NCBI RefSeq assembly: GCF_003955735.1
Contig: NZ_CP034464.1
Location: forward strand, 4,846,325 to 4,910,324
Direction of reading: 5' to 3'
Source: Undibacterium parvum
GTDB lineage: Bacteria; Pseudomonadota; Gammaproteobacteria; Burkholderiales; Burkholderiaceae_D
Length of the DNA: 64,000 nt
This document shows positions 1 to 7,855 of the stretch, in pieces. A program made the position numbers and the translations under genes. How positions within the stretch are numbered: position 1 is the first letter of the stretch; the number at the start of each line of letters is the position of its first letter. Under the pieces are notes generated by a model. The model had not been told where the DNA came from. It ran no database searches and was given only the letters and a program-made list of their open reading frames with translations.

Positions 1-1
1 T

Positions 2-214
2 TTACAGCTCGAAGTCGTGGCCGAAGGCGTCGAAACCGAACTGCAACTGAGCGCCTTATGCGCGCTCGGTTGCGACACCATACAAGGCTATCTATTCAGC
101 AAACCAATACCAGTTGACGCCTTTTTGCACTTTATCAGTAGCAATGCAGGCGAGTCACAATTTCAAGCCTATAAAAACCTGCCTCCCTCTAAGTTCTTAA
201 AACTGGTCGTATAA
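2..214 (+). CDS. EAL-domain protein, C-terminal end only
   Basis: This is the last 70 codons of a gene whose start lies left of the window. The frame is open from base 2. The translation carries the EAL-domain signature EVVAEGVET followed by LGCDTIQGYLFSKP, which are the conserved C-terminal motifs of cyclic-di-GMP phosphodiesterase domains. The full protein probably hydrolyses or binds c-di-GMP, and may have GGDEF or sensor domains upstream that cannot be seen. About 25 residues follow the domain, so this is the natural C-terminus. Confidence 0.88.
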   Translation, partial: LQLEVVAEGVETELQLSALCALGCDTIQGYLFSKPIPVDAFLHFISSNAGESQFQAYKNLPPSKFLKLVV

Positions 215-311
215 TCGCAGCAACATGTATTTCATACCAAGCTCAAACCTAGCGGCCATCCGCATATTTGGCTAAAGCCCCTTACCCGTCCTTCTTATTT
301 TGGTCTTTGTT

Positions 312-1037
312 ATGCCTCGCTTTTATTGCCCCCTGCCTTTGTCTATCGGCGCTCTGGTCGATCTGCCCGACACCCTCGCCCACCATGTGTTTGTCTTGCG
401 CCTGGAAGTCGGCGACAGCATACAATTATTTAACGGTGAAGGCGGCGCCTACGTTGCCACACTCGCCAGTATCAGCAAGAAACAGGCAAGTGCCGAAGTC
501 AAAGTATTTTTACCCCAAGAAGTCGAACTGCCGTATGCCCTGACACTAGCGCAAGCCTTGCCAGAAGGCTCGAAGATGGATTGGATCATAGAAAAAGCCA
601 TAGAACTTGGTGCCGGCGCGATCCAGCCCTTATCCGCACAGCGCTGTGTGGTGCGCTTGTCAAATGAACGTGCCGAGAAAAAATTGGCGCACTGGCAAGG
701 CGTAATCAACTCTGCCACCGAACAATGCGGACGCAATCGTCTGGCGCACCTCAGTGATCTGATTGACGTGCAGAAATGGCTGGCCCAGCAAGACCTACAT
801 AAACGCATTTTATTATCGCCACGGGCAGACAGCTCGCTCGCCGATTGGGCGCGTCATCACCCGCCGCAAGCAGTAAGCCTGATGATAGGACCTGAAGGCG
901 GCTTTTCTGAAGCGGAAGAACAGCTGGCCATTTCTCAGGGCGCGCTGGCGCTGTCTATGGGGCCGCGCATCTTACGCACCGAGACCGCAGGCCTGGCCGC
1001 GATCGCCATGCTCAATGCGGCCTGGGGCGGCATGTAG
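312..1037 (+). CDS. rsmE: 16S rRNA (uracil-1498-N3)-methyltransferase RsmE
   Basis: This SAM-dependent SPOUT methyltransferase modifies U1498 of 16S rRNA. The protein is 241 aa, the usual length. It opens with the typical RsmE start MPRFYCP and the PUA-like segment AHHVFVLRLEVGD. The SPOUT knot motifs GPEGGFSEAE (about 193-202) and GPRILRTETA (about 217-226) are intact. I chose ATG 312; an in-frame TTG at 300 only adds four residues and does not match the family start. The gene stands alone and is followed by a copy of palindromic repeat family 1. Confidence 0.95.
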   Translation: MPRFYCPLPLSIGALVDLPDTLAHHVFVLRLEVGDSIQLFNGEGGAYVATLASISKKQASAEVKVFLPQEVELPYALTLAQALPEGSKMDWIIEKAIELGAGAIQPLSAQRCVVRLSNERAEKKLAHWQGVINSATEQCGRNRLAHLSDLIDVQKWLAQQDLHKRILLSPRADSSLADWARHHPPQAVSLMIGPEGGFSEAEEQLAISQGALALSMGPRILRTETAGLAAIAMLNAAWGGM

Positions 1038-1059
1038 TCTGCGCCACTTTGCCCGCCCT

Positions 1060-1131
1060 GCCAACGCGCATAGTCTATGCGGCCTGCAGACCAGATAGGC
1101 TGGAAACCCGCATGCCTATTGCGCCTGCGGG
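1060..1131. repeat. Palindromic repeat family 1, copy a
   Basis: This is a diverged copy of the REP-like element found at seven places in the window. It has the left arm GCGCATAGTCTATGCGG, the central CTGCAG, and a right arm ending in ATTGCGCC. It sits 20-30 bases after the rsmE stop codon. The right arm is less well preserved than in the copies at 52463 and 55711. The rest of the 1038-1298 gap is AT-rich and probably holds the promoter of the next gene. Confidence 0.65.
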
Positions 1132-1298
1132 CATGCCTTCAAAAATTTGATTACTTTGCCAGCCGCTGCGCTAGCGAGATTAAAACGCCAAAGCCAGAAA
1201 TTCATACAAAGTTCACAATTGTCTTTTGAGTTTTGAAGTAATATTTAATTAGCTTTACTTTTATTCACGTTTATTCATTTCATTTTGATCGGACTATC

Positions 1299-1733
1299 AT
1301 GAGTCTCTTAGACACGGCATTAGGCATGTTGGCAGGCAATCAAAATCAGGGTGGCGACCCTAAAATGATGTTGCTGCAGGCGGCAATGGGGTTTCTGAAC
1401 AATAACGGTGGTCAACAAGGTGGCGGCTTACAAGGCCTGATCGGCACTCTGCAAAACGCCGGCTTGGGCGACGCGGTGAGTAGCTGGCTAGGCAACGGCG
1501 CCAATCACCCGGTCTCCGCCGAGCAATTACAAAGCGCCTTAGGCAGCGATCAATTGGGCCAACTGGCCGAAGCGGTCGGTCTCTCGCATGGCGAGACTGC
1601 CAATCACCTCGCTGAAATGCTACCAGGCATCATCGACAAGCTCTCACCAAACGGGCAATTGCCCGATGCAGGCAGCATCAACCCAGCTGATTTACTGCAG
1701 CAGTTTTCTCATATGTTTGGCAATAAGGCCTAA
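1299..1733 (+). CDS. YidB-like DUF937 family protein
   Basis: This is a 144-aa cytoplasmic protein of the YidB/DUF937 family, whose role is unknown. The N-terminus MSLLDTALGMLAG is followed by a Gly/Gln/Asn-rich stretch (about 16-50). A conserved helical part covers roughly 60-115 and includes QLGQLAEAVGLSHGE. The C-terminal segment ends in LLQQFSHMFG, typical of the family. There is no signal peptide and there are no membrane segments. A strong hairpin terminator follows it. Confidence 0.85.
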   Translation: MSLLDTALGMLAGNQNQGGDPKMMLLQAAMGFLNNNGGQQGGGLQGLIGTLQNAGLGDAVSSWLGNGANHPVSAEQLQSALGSDQLGQLAEAVGLSHGETANHLAEMLPGIIDKLSPNGQLPDAGSINPADLLQQFSHMFGNKA

Positions 1734-1780
1734 GGCAAAGTTCTAAGCTAAAGGCTAAAGACCTAAGACCAGAACCACAA

Positions 1781-1819
1781 AAAAAGCGCTGAACGCATTA
1801 CTGCGTTTCAGCGCTTTTT
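1781..1819. terminator. Bidirectional intrinsic terminator
   Basis: An A-run and AGCGCTGAACGCA pair with TGCGTTTCAGCGCT and a T-run around a short loop. It lies between two convergent genes (yidB-like on plus, DUF885 on minus) and has T-tracts in both directions, so it can end transcription from both sides. Confidence 0.88.
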
Positions 1820-1859
1820 AATTGCCTGATGAATCGATGTTTGATGCTATCGAAGGCAA

Positions 1860-3740
1860 TTATTTCTTCAACATCAGCTGCCGTATCATGCCCACCGGCG
1901 CACTGCCGTAGCTCAGAAATTCCTCATGAAACTGCTTGAGATTAAATTTCTCGCCCAGTTGTTGTTTGAGCTCTTCACGTAAGGCCAAAATCTCGCTGTA
2001 GCCGCTGAAATAGCTGGTCAACTGCACCGAGGTGTATTGCACGCGCTGCCATTTTCCATCGGCTTCGGCCTGAGTCTGGAAGGCTTGATTCATCAGAAAA
2101 TCTTTCGCCTCAGCCTCGCTCATGCCCAGCACATGCACACTGTAATCGAGGATAGTATTGCAGACCGCGCGCAGATTCCATTTGTAATACATCAGCCACA
2201 TCTCGGGCGTATTGCCGCCATAGCCAGATTCGAGCATCATGCGCTCGCTGTACACGGCCCAGCCTTCGATCATGGCACCGTTACCGAACAAGGTTTTGAT
2301 CACCGATGGCGATTTATTCGCATGCTGGAGTTGCACATAATGACCAGGAATCGCCTCATGAATATTTAAGATCTGCAAGACCCAGTAATTGTATTCGCGC
2401 AGCGTGCTCTCGATCTGCTCAGCCGGGCGACCTATGAGCGGTGTGACGTTGTAATAGGTTTTATCCTGAGGCCGGAAAATGCCCGGCGCTTCTATCGAAG
2501 CCACCGACACACCGCGCTGATATTCGGGTGTCTCGCGCACCACCAGTGGCCGTTTTGGGTCTAGCTCCACCAGATCATGCTCGCGTATCCAGTTTTGCAA
2601 AACCGGTAATTGCGCTCTGATCTCGGTATACAAATCCTTGGCCTGCACATGCCGCTCTGAGAGTTTATTGATCACCATGGCGATTTTTTTGGCAGGCTCG
2701 GCCGGTTTGGCGAGATCCCCCATGCTGCTGGCCCACAACTGATCTGCCAGTTTCTCCATGTTCTGATGCGCCGTCTCTTTGCTGGCGAGAGCACGCTGAT
2801 AGGTTTGCTCGGCACTCAGGCTAGACTGAATATCGGCGGCAAATTTACCCTCATACAATTGCTTGCCAATACGGAAGGAATGTGCGGTCTTCGTATCCAG
2901 ATTTTTTTCTACGTCCGTCAAAAAGCGCACATAGTCATCCACCGCAGCGCGTGCATGCACTAAGCCCACTTGCAGCAAGCCCTGCTCCTTACTAGTGAGT
3001 TTTTGCGCCTTGCCCAGTTTTTCCAGATCAGCCAGCACGCTCAAGGCACCGCCACTTTGGGCAATCGCCAGACGTGTGTGTTCTGGCGTAGGATTTTTAA
3101 TACTGGCACGCGCCGCCGCATAATATGCCGGCACGCCTTGCAAACGCTGTATCGCCAGACGCAAGCGCGCCACAACAGGCGCGTACTCGGTATTGAGCAC
3201 CGCATCAAAACCGCCACCAATATTGTAGAGACTAGGGTTCCACTCAAACTCGCGGAACTCGCTCAAATACCAACGGTTAGCGTTCAGATAATTACGCATC
3301 AAGACCAGATCGGTCTGCTCTTTGGGAGCCAATTGCTCGGCATTGATTTTGCCTAATTGCTGCAACCAATAATCGGAGAACTGCAGACTGCTCTCGCGCG
3401 CAATTTGATTTGGGATAGACAATTTAGCAGCATCGCTAAATTTACCAGCCGCCATCGCCGTATCCGGATCTTGCCGCCACAGCGCAGTGAGAAAATTTTG
3501 CTTGAGCGTCTTAAAATGTTGCTCAGCCTTGCTATTACTCATGCCAGCCATTTTGCTGCAACAAGCCTGCTGCGGTTCTGCTTTGGCGGCCGCGGTGCCA
3601 TGTTCGTGCTCGGCATGACTAGCGAAACTGGCGCTGATGAAACAGAACGAGCCTAGCAGGTTCACCAAGAGCGTGCTGGCAGTGCGCTTAAGTTTAAGCT
3701 TAGCTTGCGGCAAACGAGAATGCCCGATGTTAGTCTGCAT
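1860..3740 (-). CDS. DUF885 family protein, secreted metallopeptidase-like
   Basis: This 626-aa protein belongs to the DUF885 family, which resembles zinc metallopeptidases; the substrate is unknown. The N-terminus has a basic region and a hydrophobic stretch ending near residue 40 (FCFISASFAS), consistent with export. A His-rich stretch (HAEHEHG) and a CC pair follow. The metal-binding type motif HEAIPGH is at 461-467 and the companion motif EGWAVYSE at 492-499. The length fits the family. It is convergent with the yidB-like gene and no operon partner is visible. Activity as a peptidase is inferred. Confidence 0.85.
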   Translation of the reverse strand: MQTNIGHSRLPQAKLKLKRTASTLLVNLLGSFCFISASFASHAEHEHGTAAAKAEPQQACCSKMAGMSNSKAEQHFKTLKQNFLTALWRQDPDTAMAAGKFSDAAKLSIPNQIARESSLQFSDYWLQQLGKINAEQLAPKEQTDLVLMRNYLNANRWYLSEFREFEWNPSLYNIGGGFDAVLNTEYAPVVARLRLAIQRLQGVPAYYAAARASIKNPTPEHTRLAIAQSGGALSVLADLEKLGKAQKLTSKEQGLLQVGLVHARAAVDDYVRFLTDVEKNLDTKTAHSFRIGKQLYEGKFAADIQSSLSAEQTYQRALASKETAHQNMEKLADQLWASSMGDLAKPAEPAKKIAMVINKLSERHVQAKDLYTEIRAQLPVLQNWIREHDLVELDPKRPLVVRETPEYQRGVSVASIEAPGIFRPQDKTYYNVTPLIGRPAEQIESTLREYNYWVLQILNIHEAIPGHYVQLQHANKSPSVIKTLFGNGAMIEGWAVYSERMMLESGYGGNTPEMWLMYYKWNLRAVCNTILDYSVHVLGMSEAEAKDFLMNQAFQTQAEADGKWQRVQYTSVQLTSYFSGYSEILALREELKQQLGEKFNLKQFHEEFLSYGSAPVGMIRQLMLKK

Positions 3741-3833
3741 GGATCACCTCAAACAATAAATATATTGGGAGCACGAGATTATCACATTCGCTATTCTGTC
3801 ACCAATAAATTCTGGCTAGCTTCCATATACTCC

Positions 3834-3900
3834 TGCCAGTATCAGCAAAAACATGGCAGTTTGCGCATATAGGATGTGCGCCCTTAAAAATACTCCCTGA
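3834..3900. repeat. Palindromic repeat family 2, copy a (reverse orientation)
   Basis: Read on the minus strand, this starts with AGGGAGTA, has the inverted core GCGCACATCCTATATGCGC, and ends near GATACTGGC. These are the same landmarks as the copies at 7756, 13455, 14269 and 63003. It lies just upstream of the DUF885 gene. The gap 3741-4079 holds this element and then the island repeat; I see no gene in it. Confidence 0.6.
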
Positions 3901-3939
3901 TACAAGCTCACTGCGCCAACGCCGCAGCGATACGCCCAT

Positions 3940-4079
3940 GCTTATCCAACAAGGGCAGGTGCAACCCGCGCCGAAGCTTGATTCTCTTGTTCATGCGCTT
4001 GATGTGCTCTGGACAAACAAAAAATTAAGGAAAGCCCGTCAGGCAATTAAGCAGCGCGGGTTGCACCCGCCACCTGGCT
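3940..4079 (-). repeat. Island repeat A: long imperfect palindrome after the 4080 gene
   Basis: On the minus strand this begins directly after the stop codon of the 4080-4586 gene. Its arms GGCGGGTGCAACCCGCGC and GCGCGGGTTGCACCTGCC are inverted repeats (17 of 18 match). The arms continue inward through GCTTAATTG and CAAGCTT, leaving a loop of about 50 nt. The inner part (TTTTTTGTTTGTCCAGAGCA, then CATCAAGC) is shared with repeat B at 4620-4757 in the same orientation. A GTTGGAT heptamer at 3944-3950 on the minus strand fits an integron core-site consensus, but this could be chance. Confidence 0.7.
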
Positions 4080-4586
4080 TTATGTGCAGTGTTTCATCAA
4101 AGTACTGCGTAAATTGACGATGGCGTCTCTGCTAATGATAGCCTGTTGAATTAGTGACTGATTGGTCATTTTAACTAAATTGATATTAATAACCTTAGTA
4201 CTTGCTTCAAACGATTCAATTGCAAATTGTGCTTGCTGCCCAAGAACAAGTGAAGCCATTCGACGGTCTTCTGCATTCTTTAGAACAAGTGGGAATCCAA
4301 CAAAAACAATAAGAGATGACATAATTTGCAATGTGGATTTCACTTCAGATATTATCGTTATCCCACTTATTATATTTCCGTCGCCTGCTGGAATTGATGA
4401 AATCATCAAATTGAAATTCGTGTTTGACTGCAATAAATTGTTGCCTTTTAATTCTTGGTACATCTCACGTGTATCTTTACATTCAGCCCAAGCATCAAAA
4501 CACATTAGTAAAGCCATTGAAGTAAGGAGGGGAACAATTATTTTTAACGATTTAAATAAGTGTGGTCTAGACATTTTTTGCTCCAT
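4080..4586 (-). CDS. Unknown small exported or membrane protein
   Basis: I do not recognise this gene. From the ATG at 4586 it encodes 168 aa; an upstream GTG at 4616 and an ATG at 4574 are also possible. A basic N-terminus followed by LLTSMALLMCFDAWAEC looks like a signal peptide cut after AWA. A second hydrophobic stretch (IMSSLIVFVGFPLVL) suggests a membrane segment, followed by a helical C-terminus ending in CT. Codon use is AT-rich compared with the flanking chromosome. It lies between two copies of the same ~110-130 bp repeat, which suggests it came in as a unit with its 3' repeat. Confidence 0.6.
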   Translation of the reverse strand: MEQKMSRPHLFKSLKIIVPLLTSMALLMCFDAWAECKDTREMYQELKGNNLLQSNTNFNLMISSIPAGDGNIISGITIISEVKSTLQIMSSLIVFVGFPLVLKNAEDRRMASLVLGQQAQFAIESFEASTKVININLVKMTNQSLIQQAIISRDAIVNLRSTLMKHCT

Positions 4587-4619
4587 GCTATGGTTATATT
4601 GATTTTTTAAGACCACCGT

Positions 4620-4757
4620 GTGACCAACTGCAATCCACTCCGAACATTGATTTTATTGCATAGATGCTTGATGTGTTCTGGACAGACAAAAAATTTAACG
4701 AAAAGCAATCTAATAATTAAGCAACGCTCATTGCACCCAATCTACTTGGCTAGTGTC
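4620..4757 (-). repeat. Island repeat B: second copy, after the HEPN-like gene
   Basis: This is a diverged copy of repeat A in the same orientation. Both contain, on the minus strand, GGGTGCAA near the start, then TGCTTAATT, AATTTTTTGT, TGTCCAGA and CACATCAAGC. The outer arms are weaker here (TGCAAT and ATTGCA). It begins right after the stop codon of the 4759-5580 gene and ends about 30 bases before the start of the 4080-4586 gene. The layout is therefore gene, repeat, gene, repeat. Confidence 0.65.
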
Positions 4758-4758
4758 A

Positions 4759-5580
4759 TCAATCATCTTTATCTGCGTGATATTTGCCTGAGCAGTAGTA
4801 ACAGCGCATTTCATATCCATCATCGTCCATAGCCCAACTCTCTAACTCGCCCTGCGTGGCTGCAATCCCGCAGATATCGCAGCGTGCGGGAAGGTCGTCC
4901 CCATCCTCGTTTCCGCAAAAAAGACACCTATAACCAGTAGAAGACGATTCCTCTTGGATCATCGTTTCATTACCGCAGTTGTCACAGTTCAGCCTTGCTG
5001 GATCTGCATCTGGATCTTTGTGATCGACAGGATTGGCTCGTTCATACTCATCAGCCTCGCGAAGTGCATCATTTAGTCGGAAAGCGTATTCGTCGGAAAG
5101 CACCTGGAAAGTGGCTAAAGCGGGCTCGGCAATCAACGCCTCAATATCGAGCTCTGTATGCACTTCAAGGAATTCCAATACTGACCTGAATAGGCGCCCG
5201 ATCGTTGCACGAACCTCTGGAACCTGCATCGTGAATTTATGATGTTCAATTTCATTCCTTAGACGCTTTAACCAGTCAAGATCTTTCCGGAGTTCGGTTG
5301 AAATCGTGCCACTTGACTCGTTGTTGATAAAATTAATGGCATCCCATAGAGTGATCGTTTTGTTCTTATCGATTTTTGGAGAGAATGGATCTTTGTAAAT
5401 CAGAAGCGGGTGCTTAGCCGCAATATGATGCTTAAAAATTAATTCTATAAAGTGCGCCATTTGTAGAACAGCGAATTTGTACGCCTTTGCATTTCCATCC
5501 TCGCCTTCCTCATACTTCAGCAGAGCTTCTGCAAGACTATCGACAGCGTTTTCAAGCAATCCAAGTTGATGTGTTGTCAT
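4759..5580 (-). CDS. HEPN-motif protein with four CxxC zinc knuckles
   Basis: This is a 273-aa protein of unknown function. The N-terminal half is helical and contains RNEIEH at 108-113, which matches the R-phi-x3-H catalytic motif of HEPN ribonucleases. The C-terminal third has four CxxC pairs, at C199/C202, C219/C222, C234/C237 and C260/C263, enough for two zinc ribbons. An acidic linker joins the halves. HEPN proteins often act as toxins or in phage defence, and the motif supports RNA cleavage here only as a hypothesis. No classical antitoxin such as MNT is adjacent. The gene is in the low-GC island and is followed by repeat B. Confidence 0.6.
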   Translation of the reverse strand: MTTHQLGLLENAVDSLAEALLKYEEGEDGNAKAYKFAVLQMAHFIELIFKHHIAAKHPLLIYKDPFSPKIDKNKTITLWDAINFINNESSGTISTELRKDLDWLKRLRNEIEHHKFTMQVPEVRATIGRLFRSVLEFLEVHTELDIEALIAEPALATFQVLSDEYAFRLNDALREADEYERANPVDHKDPDADPARLNCDNCGNETMIQEESSSTGYRCLFCGNEDGDDLPARCDICGIAATQGELESWAMDDDGYEMRCYYCSGKYHADKDD

Positions 5581-6019
5581 GATGATGAAAAGAAGATCCC
5601 TACATGTTTAAATTTTCATTTAAAAAATAATCGGCAACTAAAAGGCTAGCCACGAGTTTCTTCTATCTAACAAGCCTTAACCCGCTTAGCATATACTTCA
5701 AAAATAGTAGGTTTAAATAAGGCAACAAGTGCAGCGAAGAAACCAAATTGCATTCTACCAAGTAAATTAGCAATAATGAAATTAATTTCATTTCCCCCTT
5801 GAGCTTTTTACGGCTTTGACTTTCCTATTTAGCTGATCCGTTTAACGAATAGCGTCCGGCTCCTCGACTCCTCAAACATAAAATTCACCCACCACTACCC
5901 CGCAATCGGGGTCAGCCAGCAAATCTTTGCTACACTTCGGCTTTAGGCTTGCCCCGCCCTGCGATTCTCTTGCATGCGGCACGCTCTTCCCCCACAAAAA
6001 CAAGAACATCAGGTATTAC
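5581..6019. other. Gene-free AT-rich gap
   Basis: The left half is AT-rich and probably holds the promoter of the HEPN-like gene on the minus strand. The right half returns to the base composition of the core chromosome. I see no convincing ORF, repeat copy or RNA. The in-frame extension of the next gene back to 5927 has no family support. Confidence 0.4.
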
Positions 6020-7174
6020 ATGAACCCTACACCCCCCCTCCTTTGCTGGTTAGAAAACGATACGCAACAGAGCCTCAGATGGCATTCTGAAAGCGGCATG
6101 GCGCCGCCGAAACGGGTGCAGATTGCGGATGATCGCATGACTGCCGATGCTGCCTACAAGCTGGCCTGCGAAGGGACTGGCTTACTCTGGCGCGGCGATT
6201 TTCAAAATGCGCGGCAACTGCTGCAAGCGCTGGCGCGCCGTATCGATAAGAAGCCAGAGAAATCGGCTAAAAAAACCAAAGCTCCTGCCAGCGGCGCCGA
6301 GGCTTTTCACTTGCACCGCCAGGCGCAATCGCAAAGGGCGCGCGTGCTGGCGATGGTGTTGATCCCGTTTGATGCCGATTTTAAAATCCCCTTGCGCCGT
6401 GCGCCAGATGTGCAGCAAGCCTGTAGCGAGGCCTACCCGCTGGCCGCTGGCGAGACAGCGACACCCTTTGTGGCATCCTTGCGCGAGCTGTTAGGCGTAG
6501 TCGGCGCCCATGAATGGCGCAAAAAAGGCGTGGAGATTACTGCCATCGCTGGCCGCATCCATCCGCATTACGGCGTGTTTTCGCCAGTGCGTGGCGAGTA
6601 CATCGACCTGGTCGCCAAAGCGCCCTTGCCTGGCAATGAGCTGGCCTTCGATATCGGTACCGGTACCGGTGTGCTGGCGGCTTTGCTGGCGCAGCGCGGC
6701 ATCAAAAAAATTATCGCCACCGATCAAGACCCACGCGCCCTGCAATGCGCGCGCGAAAACCTGAGCAATTTAGGCGTCGCGCAGCAAGTCGAACTGTTAG
6801 AGACCGACCTTTTTCCGGAAGGCCGCGCCCCGATGATCGTCTGCAACCCGCCCTGGATACCGGCGCGCCCTAGTTCGCCAATAGAGTACGCCGTGTACGA
6901 CCCGGACAGCCGCATGCTGCGCGGCTTTTTGGCCGGTGTCGCTGCGCATTTAGAGCCGCAAGGCGAAGCCTGGCTGATACTCTCAGACATCGCCGAACAT
7001 CTGGGCCTGCGCACTAGCGCCGAGCTATGGTCATGGATAGAGGCCGGCGGCCTGCAAGTGGTCGGCAAGATGGACATACGCCCGCAGCACCCTAAAACAG
7101 CCGACACCAGCGATCCGCTACACGCGGCGCGCGCGCTAGAAGTGACGTCTTTATGGCGACTGAAGTTGGTCTGA
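6020..7174 (+). CDS. Class I SAM-dependent methyltransferase (N-methylase type)
   Basis: This is a 384-aa cytoplasmic methyltransferase. The SAM-binding motif I DIGTGTG is at 211-217, an acidic TDQDPRAL follows motif I by about 20 residues, and the catalytic NPPW is at 276-279. NPPY/W is typical of enzymes that methylate exocyclic or side-chain amino nitrogens, such as PrmC, RlmF or RlmG, so rRNA or a protein glutamine is a likely target. The N-terminal ~200 residues lack a motif I recognise and include a Lys-rich stretch. I prefer ATG 6020 over the longer frame from 5927. Confidence 0.75.
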   Translation: MNPTPPLLCWLENDTQQSLRWHSESGMAPPKRVQIADDRMTADAAYKLACEGTGLLWRGDFQNARQLLQALARRIDKKPEKSAKKTKAPASGAEAFHLHRQAQSQRARVLAMVLIPFDADFKIPLRRAPDVQQACSEAYPLAAGETATPFVASLRELLGVVGAHEWRKKGVEITAIAGRIHPHYGVFSPVRGEYIDLVAKAPLPGNELAFDIGTGTGVLAALLAQRGIKKIIATDQDPRALQCARENLSNLGVAQQVELLETDLFPEGRAPMIVCNPPWIPARPSSPIEYAVYDPDSRMLRGFLAGVAAHLEPQGEAWLILSDIAEHLGLRTSAELWSWIEAGGLQVVGKMDIRPQHPKTADTSDPLHAARALEVTSLWRLKLV

Positions 7175-7198
7175 GTTCAGCGTAAATCTGCCTAAAAT

Positions 7199-7372
7199 TG
7201 TTACTATTCAGCCTACAAGGAAAATCATTAAAAAAACGAAAACCTCTCAAAGGAGGCACAGAGACACAGAGAAAAAACGGAGAATTTCCTGGTTAACCTC
7301 TGTTAACCTCCGTGTCTCTGTGTCTCTGTGTTGAGGTGTTTTGACTTTTTTTATAGTCGGCTGAACGGTAAT
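7199..7372. mobile_element. MITE-like palindromic element, ~175 bp
   Basis: The ends are inverted repeats: TTACTATTCAGCC on the left and GGCTGAACGGTAA on the right. Inside them A/T-runs and AACCTCTCAAAGG face GTTGAGGTGTT, then GGCACAGAGACACAGAG faces CTCTGTGTCTCTGTGTT. The whole element folds into one long hairpin and encodes nothing. No transposase is present. It fills most of the space between the methyltransferase gene and the next small gene. Confidence 0.65.
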
Positions 7373-7427
7373 CTAAAATCAGCTTAAAACCATCACCACC
7401 AATTAACCCATCAGTAAATACATCAGC

Positions 7428-7640
7428 ATGAACAAACCAGCCCGTATCCTCAGATTTAAATGCACGCAATGCAGCAAACAGGTCGAAGTCTTCCTACAAA
7501 AAGTCTCGGCCTGCTCGCATATCCAACCTTACCAAGGTATCTGTACTTGCGGTGTAGTGATGAAATACGCCACTGGCGATAAAGAGGCGGTGGCAGGCTA
7601 CTTGGCCTCGCCGGATGTGTCGTGGTCGCATCATCATTGA
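7428..7640 (+). CDS. Small CxxC zinc-ribbon-like protein
   Basis: This 70-aa protein has two cysteine pairs: CTQC near residues 12-15 and CTC near residues 39-41 (ICTCG), with another Cys at 29. The pattern suggests a small metal-binding knuckle, and the protein ends in a His-rich tail (SWSHHH). No clear Shine-Dalgarno is seen before the ATG. I do not recognise the family. Coding is supported by the conserved-looking Cys pattern and by the absence of a competing frame. Confidence 0.5.
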   Translation: MNKPARILRFKCTQCSKQVEVFLQKVSACSHIQPYQGICTCGVVMKYATGDKEAVAGYLASPDVSWSHHH

Positions 7641-7755
7641 TGGCGCATCTTGCCAAGCTCACGTGCCAAGCTCACTGCCAAGTTCACGTGCCAGTTTAAA
7701 TTAAGCCAGAGCAGCTCAACGGCCCTGCCAAGCTAACTGCACAAACCGTAAATTA

Positions 7756-7838
7756 AGGGGAGTATAGGGCTGCGCTAGCCGATCGCGCATATGCCATATG
7801 CGCGATTAGGACGCAAGCACCCATACCCCACCCGGTAT
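7756..7838. repeat. Palindromic repeat family 2, copy b
   Basis: Starts with AGGGGAGTATAGGG, has the perfect inverted core CGCGCATATGCCATATGCGCG, and ends with CATACCCCACCCGGTAT. The ends are themselves partly inverted (GGGGAGTAT and CATACCCC). It lies between the small CxxC gene and the LysR gene, which are convergent. Confidence 0.75.
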
Positions 7839-7855
7839 TGCCCAAAGAATAAACG

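Noticed and set aside
449..808. Antisense frame inside rsmE, and similar long antisense frames throughout
   Set aside because: They lie opposite well-supported genes and their translations are Arg/Cys-rich shadow products without family features.
3940..4757. Firm call of integron attC sites
   Set aside because: The layout fits, but only one plausible core heptamer is seen, no clear R''/L'' boxes and no integrase; kept as a hypothesis only.
7199..7372. CRISPR array from the repeated ACAGAGACACAGAG words
   Set aside because: The copies are inverted arms of one palindrome, not regularly spaced direct repeats with spacers.
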